From: an uncultured Oxalobacteraceae bacterium
GTDB taxonomy: Bacteria; Pseudomonadota; Gammaproteobacteria; Burkholderiales; Burkholderiaceae
Assembly (NCBI GenBank): GCA_946480015.1
Contig: CAMLIL010000048.1
Location: 1-41,483, forward strand
Length of the DNA: 41,483 nt
Direction: 5' to 3'
Shown here piece after piece: positions 25,277 to 31,936 of the stretch (the first letter of the stretch is position 1; every line of letters starts with the position of its first letter). The translations under genes were made by a program, and so were the position numbers. The notes below the pieces were generated by a model. It saw nothing but the letters and a program-made list of their open reading frames with translations. It was not told the DNA's origin and ran no database searches.

Positions 25277-26653
25277 ATGAAACGTACCATTCTGGCAGCA
25301 GCGATCATGTTTGCGTTCAGCGCAAGCAGTTACGCCAATCCCACCAACAACGCCACTCTCCCGATCATTGGCAGCGGCGCGCTGACCCAGACAGCATCAA
25401 CCACCACGACGCAAACCGGCGAAGGCGCGCATGCCAACGAAAATTCCCTCGCGCTGCAAAATTCGGACAGCGACAACGACAAGAGCACCGGGCAGAACAA
25501 CAGCATGGGCGACGCGCTCGGTCTCGGCCCCGGAGTTGCGGCCGCAAACAACGCCTCCAGCGCCACCTCGACCCTGTCGAACGCCTTCAACACCTCTACC
25601 GCGACCGCCACGAGCACGCTGAACGGCACCGTCAGCGGCAACGCGATCAGCCATATCGGCAACGTCGCCGGCTACCTCGGCAGCAACAATGGCGGTGCGG
25701 CGGCGGGCGGCAATGGCGCCGCCGGTACTGGTGGCGCGGCGGTCGGCGTGGGCGGCACGGGCGGCTCGGCGCTGGGCAGCAACGGTGCGGCCGGCGGCAG
25801 CGGCGGCCTCGCCGTCAACGGCAGCGCCACCAATGGCAGCGCGGCAGGCGGCGCCGGTGGCGCCGGTGGTGCCGGCGGCGATGGCGGCCTGGCAGTGGGC
25901 GGCTCGGGTGGCGCTGGCGGGACCGCGTTCGGCGGCATGGGCGGCAGCGGCGGCGCGGCGGCGGGCGGCGCGGGCGGCTCGGGTGGCATGGGCGGGATCG
26001 GCGGCCTGGCGCTCGGCTCGGCCGCGGTGGCGGACGGCTCGGCCACCGGCGGCAGCGCCAGCGGTCACAGCGTGCCCATCGCCGTTGACGGCAGCACGGC
26101 CAACGCCAATGGTCACAACGGTGGCAAAGCCACCAGCGGCGAAGTGCACGCTGCCGCTGGCGACACCGAAGTCGGCGCTGCGGGCGGTGGCGGCAGCGGC
26201 GCCGCTGGCGGCCAGGCCAATGCAGGCAGCGGTGGCGGCGGCGGCGCGGCTACCAATACCGGCGGCAACGGCGCCGAGGCCAAGGTCGGCGACGCCGGGG
26301 CCGGCGGCGCCGGAGCGGCCGGCGGCATGGCCAGCAACGGTTCTCCAACGGTTGGCAACGCCACTGGCGGCGCCGGCGGGACCGGCGGCGCGGGCGGCAC
26401 CAACACTGGTGGCGCAGGTGGCTCGGGCGGCACTGTCACCGCAGGCGCGGGCACCGGCGGCAATGGTGCGGCTGGCACTGGTGGCAACGGCGGCACCGCC
26501 ACCGTAAGCACAGGCAATTTTGACCTGTCCAATACCATGAGCAATGTCGGCCAGTCGGCCGCCGGCATCACCGTGATCAGCCAGAACAGCGGCATTTCCT
26601 CGCTGATCCAGCAGAGCGTAAATGTGCAGTCCAACCTGAGCCTGGGTCACTGA
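25277..26653 (+). CDS. Secreted Gly/Ala-rich protein, probable amyloid-like fibre subunit of the Fap-like system
   Basis: A 458-residue exported protein. The signal peptide ends near residue 21 (SASSYA). Residues 22-130 are rich in Thr, Ser, Asn and Ala (QTASTTTTQTGEGAH). Residues about 135-415 are dominated by Gly-Gly-x motifs (GGAGGAGGAGGDGG type) that resemble the PGRS region of mycobacterial proteins or silk. The last 40 residues regain complexity (GITVISQNSGISSLIQQS). There is no Cys. AAGGGG precedes the ATG. First gene after the sigma-54 promoter, and the position corresponds to fapB/fapC in Pseudomonas, but the composition is unlike the Asn/Gln-rich FapC repeats. Function as fibre subunit is inferred. 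Confidence 0.75.
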   Translation: MKRTILAAAIMFAFSASSYANPTNNATLPIIGSGALTQTASTTTTQTGEGAHANENSLALQNSDSDNDKSTGQNNSMGDALGLGPGVAAANNASSATSTLSNAFNTSTATATSTLNGTVSGNAISHIGNVAGYLGSNNGGAAAGGNGAAGTGGAAVGVGGTGGSALGSNGAAGGSGGLAVNGSATNGSAAGGAGGAGGAGGDGGLAVGGSGGAGGTAFGGMGGSGGAAAGGAGGSGGMGGIGGLALGSAAVADGSATGGSASGHSVPIAVDGSTANANGHNGGKATSGEVHAAAGDTEVGAAGGGGSGAAGGQANAGSGGGGGAATNTGGNGAEAKVGDAGAGGAGAAGGMASNGSPTVGNATGGAGGTGGAGGTNTGGAGGSGGTVTAGAGTGGNGAAGTGGNGGTATVSTGNFDLSNTMSNVGQSAAGITVISQNSGISSLIQQSVNVQSNLSLGH

Positions 26654-26660
26654 TAAACGG

Positions 26661-26694
26661 GCGCCGTCCGCACTCCCCCAGGCGCGGACGGCGC
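26661..26694 (+). promoter_or_regulatory. Intra-operon hairpin
   Basis: Perfect 11-bp stem GCGCCGTCCGC (26661-26671) / GCGGACGGCGC (26684-26694) with a 12-base loop, eight bases after the stop of the glycine-rich gene. There is no T-run, so it is more likely an mRNA 3'-end stabiliser or partial attenuator than a full terminator. It could raise the ratio of subunit to machinery. Confidence 0.65.
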
Positions 26695-26723
26695 ATTGAT
26701 CGCCGATTGTTGCAGGAGAATTC

Positions 26724-27101
26724 ATGTACGACATCATGTATCAACTGATTGTGGCCATTGCGCTGGCGGCACCATGGACGGCGCCTTCCACGGACAACGC
26801 TACCGCCGGCCAGCCCGCAGCCGCGCCCGCGCCGGAGCGCCCCAGCGGTGAAGCTGAGCTTGGTGACAGCGTCCCCGCCAGTCTGCTCGACGAGGCGCGC
26901 GGCGGCACCGACACGGTGCTCAGCGATGCCCATCTCGCCGGCGAGGCAAGCGGCAACAACGCCAGCCAGGTCATCACCGGCGCCAACAGCATCGCCACCG
27001 GATCCCTGGCCGGCGCGGTCGGGCTGCCGGTGGTCATCCAGAACACCGGCGCCAATGTCCTGATTCAACAGTCCACCATTGTCAACGTCCAGTTCAAATG
27101 A
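26724..27101 (+). CDS. Small exported partner of the Fap-like system
   Basis: A 125-residue protein. The N-terminus (MYQLIVAIALAAPWTA from residue 5) could act as a weak signal peptide. A Pro/Ala/Glu-rich linker follows, then an Asn/Ala-rich end with GNNASQVITGANSIA and GLPVVIQNTGANVLIQQS. That last block matches the end of the glycine-rich protein at 10 of 18 positions. AGGAG lies before ATG; the stop overlaps the C39 peptidase start (ATGA). By position and size it could be FapA- or FapE-like (chaperone or minor fibre component); identity is not settled. Confidence 0.7.
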   Translation: MYDIMYQLIVAIALAAPWTAPSTDNATAGQPAAAPAPERPSGEAELGDSVPASLLDEARGGTDTVLSDAHLAGEASGNNASQVITGANSIATGSLAGAVGLPVVIQNTGANVLIQQSTIVNVQFK

Positions 27102-27772
27102 AACGCGCCGCCCTGCTCACCGCTGTGCTGCTGTGCGTGCCCGGGCTGCGGCTGCATGCGCTGGAACTGGCGCCCGCTGGCGCGCGTTTCAGCGTTCCCG
27201 TTGCCGACCTCAAGCAGCTGCGCTTCCAGGCCACCCTGCGCCAGCAATACGACTTCAGTTGCGGCTCGGCGGCATTGGCCACCCTGCTCTCGCACCACTA
27301 CGGTCTGGCCATCACCGAAGAAGCCGTGTTCCGGCACATGTATCTGCACGGCGACCAGCGCAAGATCCGGCGCGAGGGGTTTTCCCTGCTCGACATGCAG
27401 CGCTATCTCGCCGCCATCGGCTTGCGCGCCGACGGCTTCCAGCTGCCCCTCGACAAGCTCGCCGAAGCGCGCCTGCCGGCCATCGTCCTGATGTCCGAGA
27501 AAGGCTACCAGCACTTCGTCGTCGTCAAGGGCATGTCCGCCGGGCGGGTGCTGATCGGCGATCCCGCCACCGGCACGCGCGCCATGACGCGCCACAGCTT
27601 CGAATCGGCGTGGCGCAGCAAGCTGCTGTTCGTCATCCACAGCCGTCAGGGGGCGGCCTTCAATACGCGCGCCGACTGGCGGGCCGCGCCGGCGGCGCCG
27701 CTGGCCGATTCGCTCAATCGCGGCAGCGCCGCCATGCTCACCCTGCCGCTGCAGGGCCCGGGCGATTTCTAA
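27098..27772 (+). CDS. C39-family cysteine peptidase, FapD-like
   Basis: A 224-residue exported peptidase. A signal peptide ends near residue 21. The C39 triad is visible: C55 in QQYDFSCGSAALATLL, H139 in KGYQHFVVVKGM and D155 in IGDPATG. The RQQYDFSCGSAA form is typical of the peptidase encoded in fap operons and related bacteriocin-like loci. In Fap systems FapD is needed for fibre export. The ATG overlaps the previous stop and the TAA overlaps a possible ATG of the next gene, so translation is coupled. The C-terminal 40 residues are Ala-rich and not part of the peptidase fold. Confidence 0.85.
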   Translation: MKRAALLTAVLLCVPGLRLHALELAPAGARFSVPVADLKQLRFQATLRQQYDFSCGSAALATLLSHHYGLAITEEAVFRHMYLHGDQRKIRREGFSLLDMQRYLAAIGLRADGFQLPLDKLAEARLPAIVLMSEKGYQHFVVVKGMSAGRVLIGDPATGTRAMTRHSFESAWRSKLLFVIHSRQGAAFNTRADWRAAPAAPLADSLNRGSAAMLTLPLQGPGDF

Positions 27773-27783
27773 TGGGAGCAAGC

Positions 27784-28323
27784 ATGCCTCAGCAGCCATA
27801 TCGACAAGATCGCAACCCACGCTGCGCAGCATGGCGGAGCGTACCCGCACTGCTTGCCGCCGCGCTTGTCGCAGTCCCGGCCGCCGCGGCCGGCGACAGC
27901 GCCGCCAACTGGACCCCGGTCGACAGCGCCATCCTGGACGCCTTGCGCGGCGGCTTCACCACCCCGGCCGGTTTGGAAGTCTCGCTCGGCATCGAACGCA
28001 CGGTCATGCTCAACGGCGATATTGTCGCCCACACCACCGTTCAGATCGCCGACCTGGCCAGCCTGAGCGCGCCCCAGGCGGAACAAACGCGCGCCGCCCT
28101 GTCGTCCCTCAACCTGGTTCAAAGCGGCCCTGACAATATGGCGGTGGCGCCCTTGGCTGGTACCGTCCCGGCGGCAACACTCGTTCAGAACACGCTCGAC
28201 GGCCAGCGTATCGGCAGCAGCACCGTCATCCATTCCTCGGTCAACAGCATCGGCCTGCTGACCGCACTCAACTTCCAGGCCAGCCTGCGCGACGCGCTTT
28301 CGCGCTCTGCGCTGTCTTATTAA
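27784..28323 (+). CDS. Small exported protein of the Fap-like operon
   Basis: A 179-residue protein. After a basic N-terminus, residues about 20-38 form a signal peptide (VPALLAAALVAVPAAAAGD). The mature part has GGFTTPAGLEVSLGIERTV near the start and ends TVIHSSVNSIGLLTALNFQ followed by SLRDALSRSALSY. The VQNT...VNS...LNFQ pattern is weakly like the QN/IQQS ends of the two preceding proteins. Start choice: ATG 27784 has GGGAG five bases before it; ATG 27772 overlaps the upstream stop. Role unknown; a chaperone or nucleator is plausible by position. Confidence 0.72.
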   Translation: MPQQPYRQDRNPRCAAWRSVPALLAAALVAVPAAAAGDSAANWTPVDSAILDALRGGFTTPAGLEVSLGIERTVMLNGDIVAHTTVQIADLASLSAPQAEQTRAALSSLNLVQSGPDNMAVAPLAGTVPAATLVQNTLDGQRIGSSTVIHSSVNSIGLLTALNFQASLRDALSRSALSY

Positions 28324-28335
28324 TTGGAGCCCTGC

Positions 28336-29676
28336 ATGCACCGACAACTCCTCCTGAGCGCCTTGCTGCTCTCCCCTTTGACCCAGGCCCAGGCGGCGCA
28401 GCCAGCCGCCGCCGACCTGCCGGCCCAACTGGAGGCGATGAAGCGTCAGCTGGCAGAGCAGCAAATCATGCTCGACACCCTCATGCGCGAGCGTGCGGCT
28501 GAGCGCACCGGCACGGCCGGCGAAGCAGTCACACCGCCCGAGTTGCCGCCGGAATCGCACGATGCCGTCACCAGCGGCGTGCTGGAGGCACAACGCGGTA
28601 CCGGCAGCACCCCGGCCGCAACGGGGCAGGCAGGTGTGGCGCAGCCGGCGCCGGAACAGCTTGGCGCGGCGCAGCCGTCACCGGAGCGGGTTGGCACGGC
28701 GCCAGTGCGCGACAACCGCCCGCCCGAAGTGGCGCCGCTATTCGAACAACCGGGGGTGCTGACGCCACGCGGCAAGGTGGTGATCGAACCATCCCTGCAA
28801 TTTTCCTACTCATCCAGCAACCGGGTCGCGCTGGTGGGCTACACCGTGATCCCGGCACTGCTCATCGGTCTGGTCGACGTGCGCGAAGTCAAGCGCAACA
28901 CGGCCACGGCCGCCCTCACCCTGCGTGGCGGCCTGAGCAATCGGCTCGAACTGGAAGCACGGCTACCGTATGTGTACCGCTCCGACGCGGCTGTCAGCCG
29001 CGAAATCTTTACCGGTACCGCCACCGACCAGGTCTTCAACACCAGCGGCAAAGCCATCGGCGACGCCGAACTCGGCCTGCGCTATCAGCTCAATAACGGC
29101 GGCCCCGACAGCGCCTATTATGTGGCCGGACTGCGCCTGAAATCGCGCACCGGGCGCGACCCGTTCACGGTCGTCACCGACTGCCTGCGCCGCTGCCTCG
29201 GCCCGAATGCCACCGGCACCGGCTTGCCGCTCAGCCTGCCGACCGGTTCCGGCTTCTATTCGGCCCAGACCAGTCTCACCGCACTCTTCCCGTCCGATCC
29301 CGCCGTGTTCTTCGGCAGCATCAGCTATCTGCACAATGTCAAGCGCAGCGACGTCAGCCGCACCGTGCTCGGCGGCGAACACGAATTTCTCGGCGAGATC
29401 AAGCCCGGCGACATTGTCGGCATTAACTTCGGCATGGGCATGGGCTTGAACGACAAAGCCTCGTTCAGTCTCGGTTACGACCACAACGTCGTCGGGCGAA
29501 CGCGGCTGGCAGGAGCGCTCGCGCCAGGCGCCGTGCGCACCCAGCTCGGCACCTTAATGTTAGGCTATTCCTACCGCTTGAGCGACAGGCGCAGCCTCAG
29601 CGTTGCCGTCGGCGCGGGCCTGACCCGCGATACGCCCGACGTTTCCCTCACCCTGCGCATGCCGGTGAGCTGGTGA
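28336..29676 (+). CDS. Outer-membrane beta-barrel exporter, FapF-like
   Basis: A 446-residue outer-membrane protein. The signal peptide ends near residue 20. A short coiled coil follows (about 24-52; LEAMKRQLAEQQIMLDTLMR), then a Pro/Ala/Glu-rich linker to about residue 135, then a barrel with alternating strands (RGKVVIEPSLQFSYSSSNR, LFEQPGVLTP before it) ending in LTLRMPVSW with the terminal aromatic. Coiled coil plus plug-linker plus about 12 strands is the FapF layout; FapF is a trimeric exporter of Fap monomers. Two Cys in DCLRRCLG may form a disulfide. GGAG seven bases before ATG. Last gene of the operon. Confidence 0.85.
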   Translation: MHRQLLLSALLLSPLTQAQAAQPAAADLPAQLEAMKRQLAEQQIMLDTLMRERAAERTGTAGEAVTPPELPPESHDAVTSGVLEAQRGTGSTPAATGQAGVAQPAPEQLGAAQPSPERVGTAPVRDNRPPEVAPLFEQPGVLTPRGKVVIEPSLQFSYSSSNRVALVGYTVIPALLIGLVDVREVKRNTATAALTLRGGLSNRLELEARLPYVYRSDAAVSREIFTGTATDQVFNTSGKAIGDAELGLRYQLNNGGPDSAYYVAGLRLKSRTGRDPFTVVTDCLRRCLGPNATGTGLPLSLPTGSGFYSAQTSLTALFPSDPAVFFGSISYLHNVKRSDVSRTVLGGEHEFLGEIKPGDIVGINFGMGMGLNDKASFSLGYDHNVVGRTRLAGALAPGAVRTQLGTLMLGYSYRLSDRRSLSVAVGAGLTRDTPDVSLTLRMPVSW

Positions 29677-29679
29677 ACA

Positions 29680-29989
29680 TCACTCGACAAGGCGCGCGCC
29701 GTCGCGCCCGCCTGAGCTGCGAGCTCGACTGTGTGCCTGGCCCACAAGCCCAGCATCACGCCGGAGCCGGGCGCGAACATGGCGAAGGTCGGCGACGCCT
29801 CGACCGGCTGCCTGTCCAGCAACTTGCTGTAGAAGGCGGCGCTGCGCGGTTATCCTGCAGGGTAGCAATATCGCGGTAAGGCGAGCGCAGGCTCACGCCC
29901 AGTTCCTCGGCCAGCACCGCACCGGTGACCCGATAGCGGTGGCGGCACAGGATTTGCATCAAATTTAGCAAACGTGTGGCGCGCGACAT
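29680..29989 (-). pseudogene. Chimeric remnant: YafY/WYL-type HTH fused to part of a VOC protein
   Basis: From 29989 to about 29855 the sequence encodes MSRATRLLNLMQILCRHR and a helix-turn-helix (AVLAEELGVSLRSPYRDI) like the start of YafY/WYL regulators. Immediately after ATLQ the similarity switches, with a frame change, to a vicinal-oxygen-chelate protein segment: FYSKLLDRQPVEASPTFAMF then GVMLGLWARHTVE (about 29835-29720). Neither gene is complete, so a deletion between neighbouring regulator and VOC genes followed by decay is the best explanation. Confidence 0.65.
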
Positions 29990-30005
29990 CAGGCGTCCAG
30001 CGCCG

Positions 30006-30500
30006 TCATTGCAGCACCTCGGTCGACAGTGCCAGCGTTTCCTTGATTTCTTCCATCACCACATAACTCTTCGATTGCGCCGCGCCAGGTAACTGCAGCA
30101 GCATGTCGCCCAGCAGCTTGCGGTACTCGGCCATCTCATGAATACGCGCCTTGATCAGGTAATCGAAGTCGCCCGACACCAGATGGCATTCCTGCACTTC
30201 GGGGATGCGCAACACTTCGCGCCGGAACTGCTCGAAGGCCGACGCCGATTTCTGGTTCAGCGTAATTTCGACAAATACCAGCAGTTTGGCGCCCAGCGCG
30301 GCCGGCGCCACCCGTGCGTAGTACCCGCTGATGACGCCGTCCCGCTCCATCCGCTTGACCCGCTCGATGCACGGCGTCACCGACAGTCCGACCCGCTCGC
30401 CCAGTTCCTTCATCGAAATGCGCGCCTCCTGCTGCAGGATGCGCAGGATATGGCGGTCCAGCTTATCCAGCCCACGCCCGGTTTCTGTAAATGTACGCAT
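30006..30500 (-). CDS. Lrp/AsnC-family regulator, DadR-like
   Basis: A 164-residue regulator. Residues about 12-60 form the AsnC HTH (LDKLDRHILRILQQEARISM, GLSVTPCIERVKRME); residues about 70-155 form the RAM ligand-binding domain (VFVEITLNQ, EVQECHLVSGDFDYLIKARI). It is divergent from a dadA gene, as in dadR-dadA loci of Pseudomonas, where alanine activates the regulator. The ATG at 30500 is chosen; upstream in-frame sequence is antisense to dadA. Confidence 0.88.
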   Translation of the reverse strand: MRTFTETGRGLDKLDRHILRILQQEARISMKELGERVGLSVTPCIERVKRMERDGVISGYYARVAPAALGAKLLVFVEITLNQKSASAFEQFRREVLRIPEVQECHLVSGDFDYLIKARIHEMAEYRKLLGDMLLQLPGAAQSKSYVVMEEIKETLALSTEVLQ

Positions 30501-30519
30501 GAAAATCCACCAAATAATG

Positions 30520-30531
30520 ACGTATCTACGT
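30520..30531. promoter_or_regulatory. Palindrome in the dadR-dadA intergenic region
   Basis: ACGTA-TC-TACGT is a perfect dyad 20 bases before the regulator start and about 80 before dadA. It may be part of the site bound by the Lrp-type regulator; only one copy is seen. Confidence 0.35.
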
Positions 30532-30608
30532 GAACAACCACTGCCAAGACACCAATAATATAGCGGAAAGACCGGAGTTTCCCCACCATCCACTACAGCG
30601 GAGTCAGC

Positions 30609-31898
30609 ATGCGGGTACTTATCCTGGGCGGCGGCGTCATTGGCGTGACCAGCGCCTACTATCTGGCCCGCGCCGGGCACGATGTCACCGTCATCGAGCG
30701 CCAGCCCGGTCCCGCGCTGGAAACCAGCTTCGCCAACGCCGGCCAGATTTCCCCCGGCTACGCCTCGCCCTGGGCCGCTCCCGGCATTCCCCTCAAAGCC
30801 CTCAAATGGCTGCTGCAGCGCCATTCACCGCTGGCGATCCGCCCCGACGGCAGCGCCTTCCAGCTGCAATGGATGTGGCAAATGCTGCGCAACTGCAGCG
30901 CACCGCGCTACGCCGTCAACAAGGAACGCATGGTGCGCCTGGCCGAATACAGCCGCGATTGTTTCCGCACCCTGCGCGCCGACACCGGCATCGCCTATGA
31001 AAGCCGCCAGCGCGGCACCATGCAGCTGTTTCGCACCGAAGCGCAATTGGCCAGCGCGGAAAAAGACATCCACGTGCTGCGCGACGCCGGCGTCCCCTTC
31101 GAGCTGCTGACCCGCGCCGGACTGGCCGCCGCCGAACCCGCGCTCGGCCACGTCAAAGAGCGCCTGGCTGGCGCGCTGCGCCTGCCCAACGATGAGACCG
31201 GCGATTGCCAACTGTTCACCACCCGCCTGGCGGCGATGGCCGCCGGTCTCGGCGTGCGCTTCCGCTACAACGTCGCCATCGACCGCCTCGCCGTCAGCGG
31301 CGGCAGCATTGCCGGGGTGCACGCCGGCGCCGAACTGCTCAAGGCCGACGCCTACGTGGTAGCGCTCGGCGCCTTCTCGACCGGCCTGCTGCATGGCCTG
31401 GTGGACCTGCCCGTTTACCCGCTCAAGGGCTACTCGATCACCGTGCCGGTCCAGGATGAGAGCCGGGCTCCGCTGTCGACCGTGCTGGACGAAACCTACA
31501 AGATCGCCGTGACCCGCTTCGAGCAGCGCATCCGCGTCGGCGGCATGGCCGAAATTGCCGGCTTCGACAAGCGCCTCGATCCGCGCCGCCGCGCCACGCT
31601 CGAGATGGTCCTCAACGACCTGTTCCCGGGCGCCGGCGACAGCGCCGCCGCCACCTTCTGGACCGGCCTGCGTCCCATGACCCCGGACGGCACCCCGCTG
31701 GTCGGCCGCACCCCGCTGTCGAATCTGTTCCTCAACACCGGCCACGGCACCCTCGGCTGGACCATGTCCTGCGGCTCGGCCCAGCTGCTGGCAGACCTGA
31801 TTTCCGCGCGCCGGCCGGCCATCCCGTACGCCGACCTGTCGGTGGAGCGCTACGCCAGAAGCGGCGCCGGCACCCGCCTGGGCCTGGCCAGCGCCTGA
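30609..31898 (+). CDS. dadA: D-amino acid dehydrogenase small subunit
   Basis: A 429-residue flavoprotein that oxidises D-amino acids (D-alanine best known) and feeds electrons to the respiratory chain. The FAD dinucleotide motif [19 protein letters not shown] is at the N-terminus, [20 protein letters not shown] is a DadA-specific block, and [17 protein letters not shown] plus [19 protein letters not shown] close the fold. Length equals DadA of E. coli and Pseudomonas. No alr/dadX gene follows; the next gene is convergent. Confidence 0.95.
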   Translation: MRVLILGGGVIGVTSAYYLARAGHDVTVIERQPGPALETSFANAGQISPGYASPWAAPGIPLKALKWLLQRHSPLAIRPDGSAFQLQWMWQMLRNCSAPRYAVNKERMVRLAEYSRDCFRTLRADTGIAYESRQRGTMQLFRTEAQLASAEKDIHVLRDAGVPFELLTRAGLAAAEPALGHVKERLAGALRLPNDETGDCQLFTTRLAAMAAGLGVRFRYNVAIDRLAVSGGSIAGVHAGAELLKADAYVVALGAFSTGLLHGLVDLPVYPLKGYSITVPVQDESRAPLSTVLDETYKIAVTRFEQRIRVGGMAEIAGFDKRLDPRRRATLEMVLNDLFPGAGDSAAATFWTGLRPMTPDGTPLVGRTPLSNLFLNTGHGTLGWTMSCGSAQLLADLISARRPAIPYADLSVERYARSGAGTRLGLASA

Positions 31899-31908
31899 TC
31901 CGGCGCGC

Positions 31909-31936
31909 GCCGCGACTACCACAAGGTGGTCGCGGC
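31909..31936. terminator. Possible bidirectional terminator hairpin
   Basis: GCCGCGAC (31909-31916) pairs with GTCGCGGC (31929-31936), with further ACCAC/GTGG pairing towards the loop. It fills the 38-base gap between two convergent stops. No T-run is present, so the assignment is moderate. Confidence 0.5.

Noticed and set aside
25277..26653. Glycine-rich protein as a mycobacterial PE_PGRS protein.
   Set aside because: It has a Sec-type signal peptide and no PE domain; the resemblance is in composition only.
25397..26737. 446-codon reverse-strand frame opposite the glycine-rich gene.
   Set aside because: Repetitive GGC codons read backwards give Ala/Arg-rich frames; there is no ribosome-binding site or domain.
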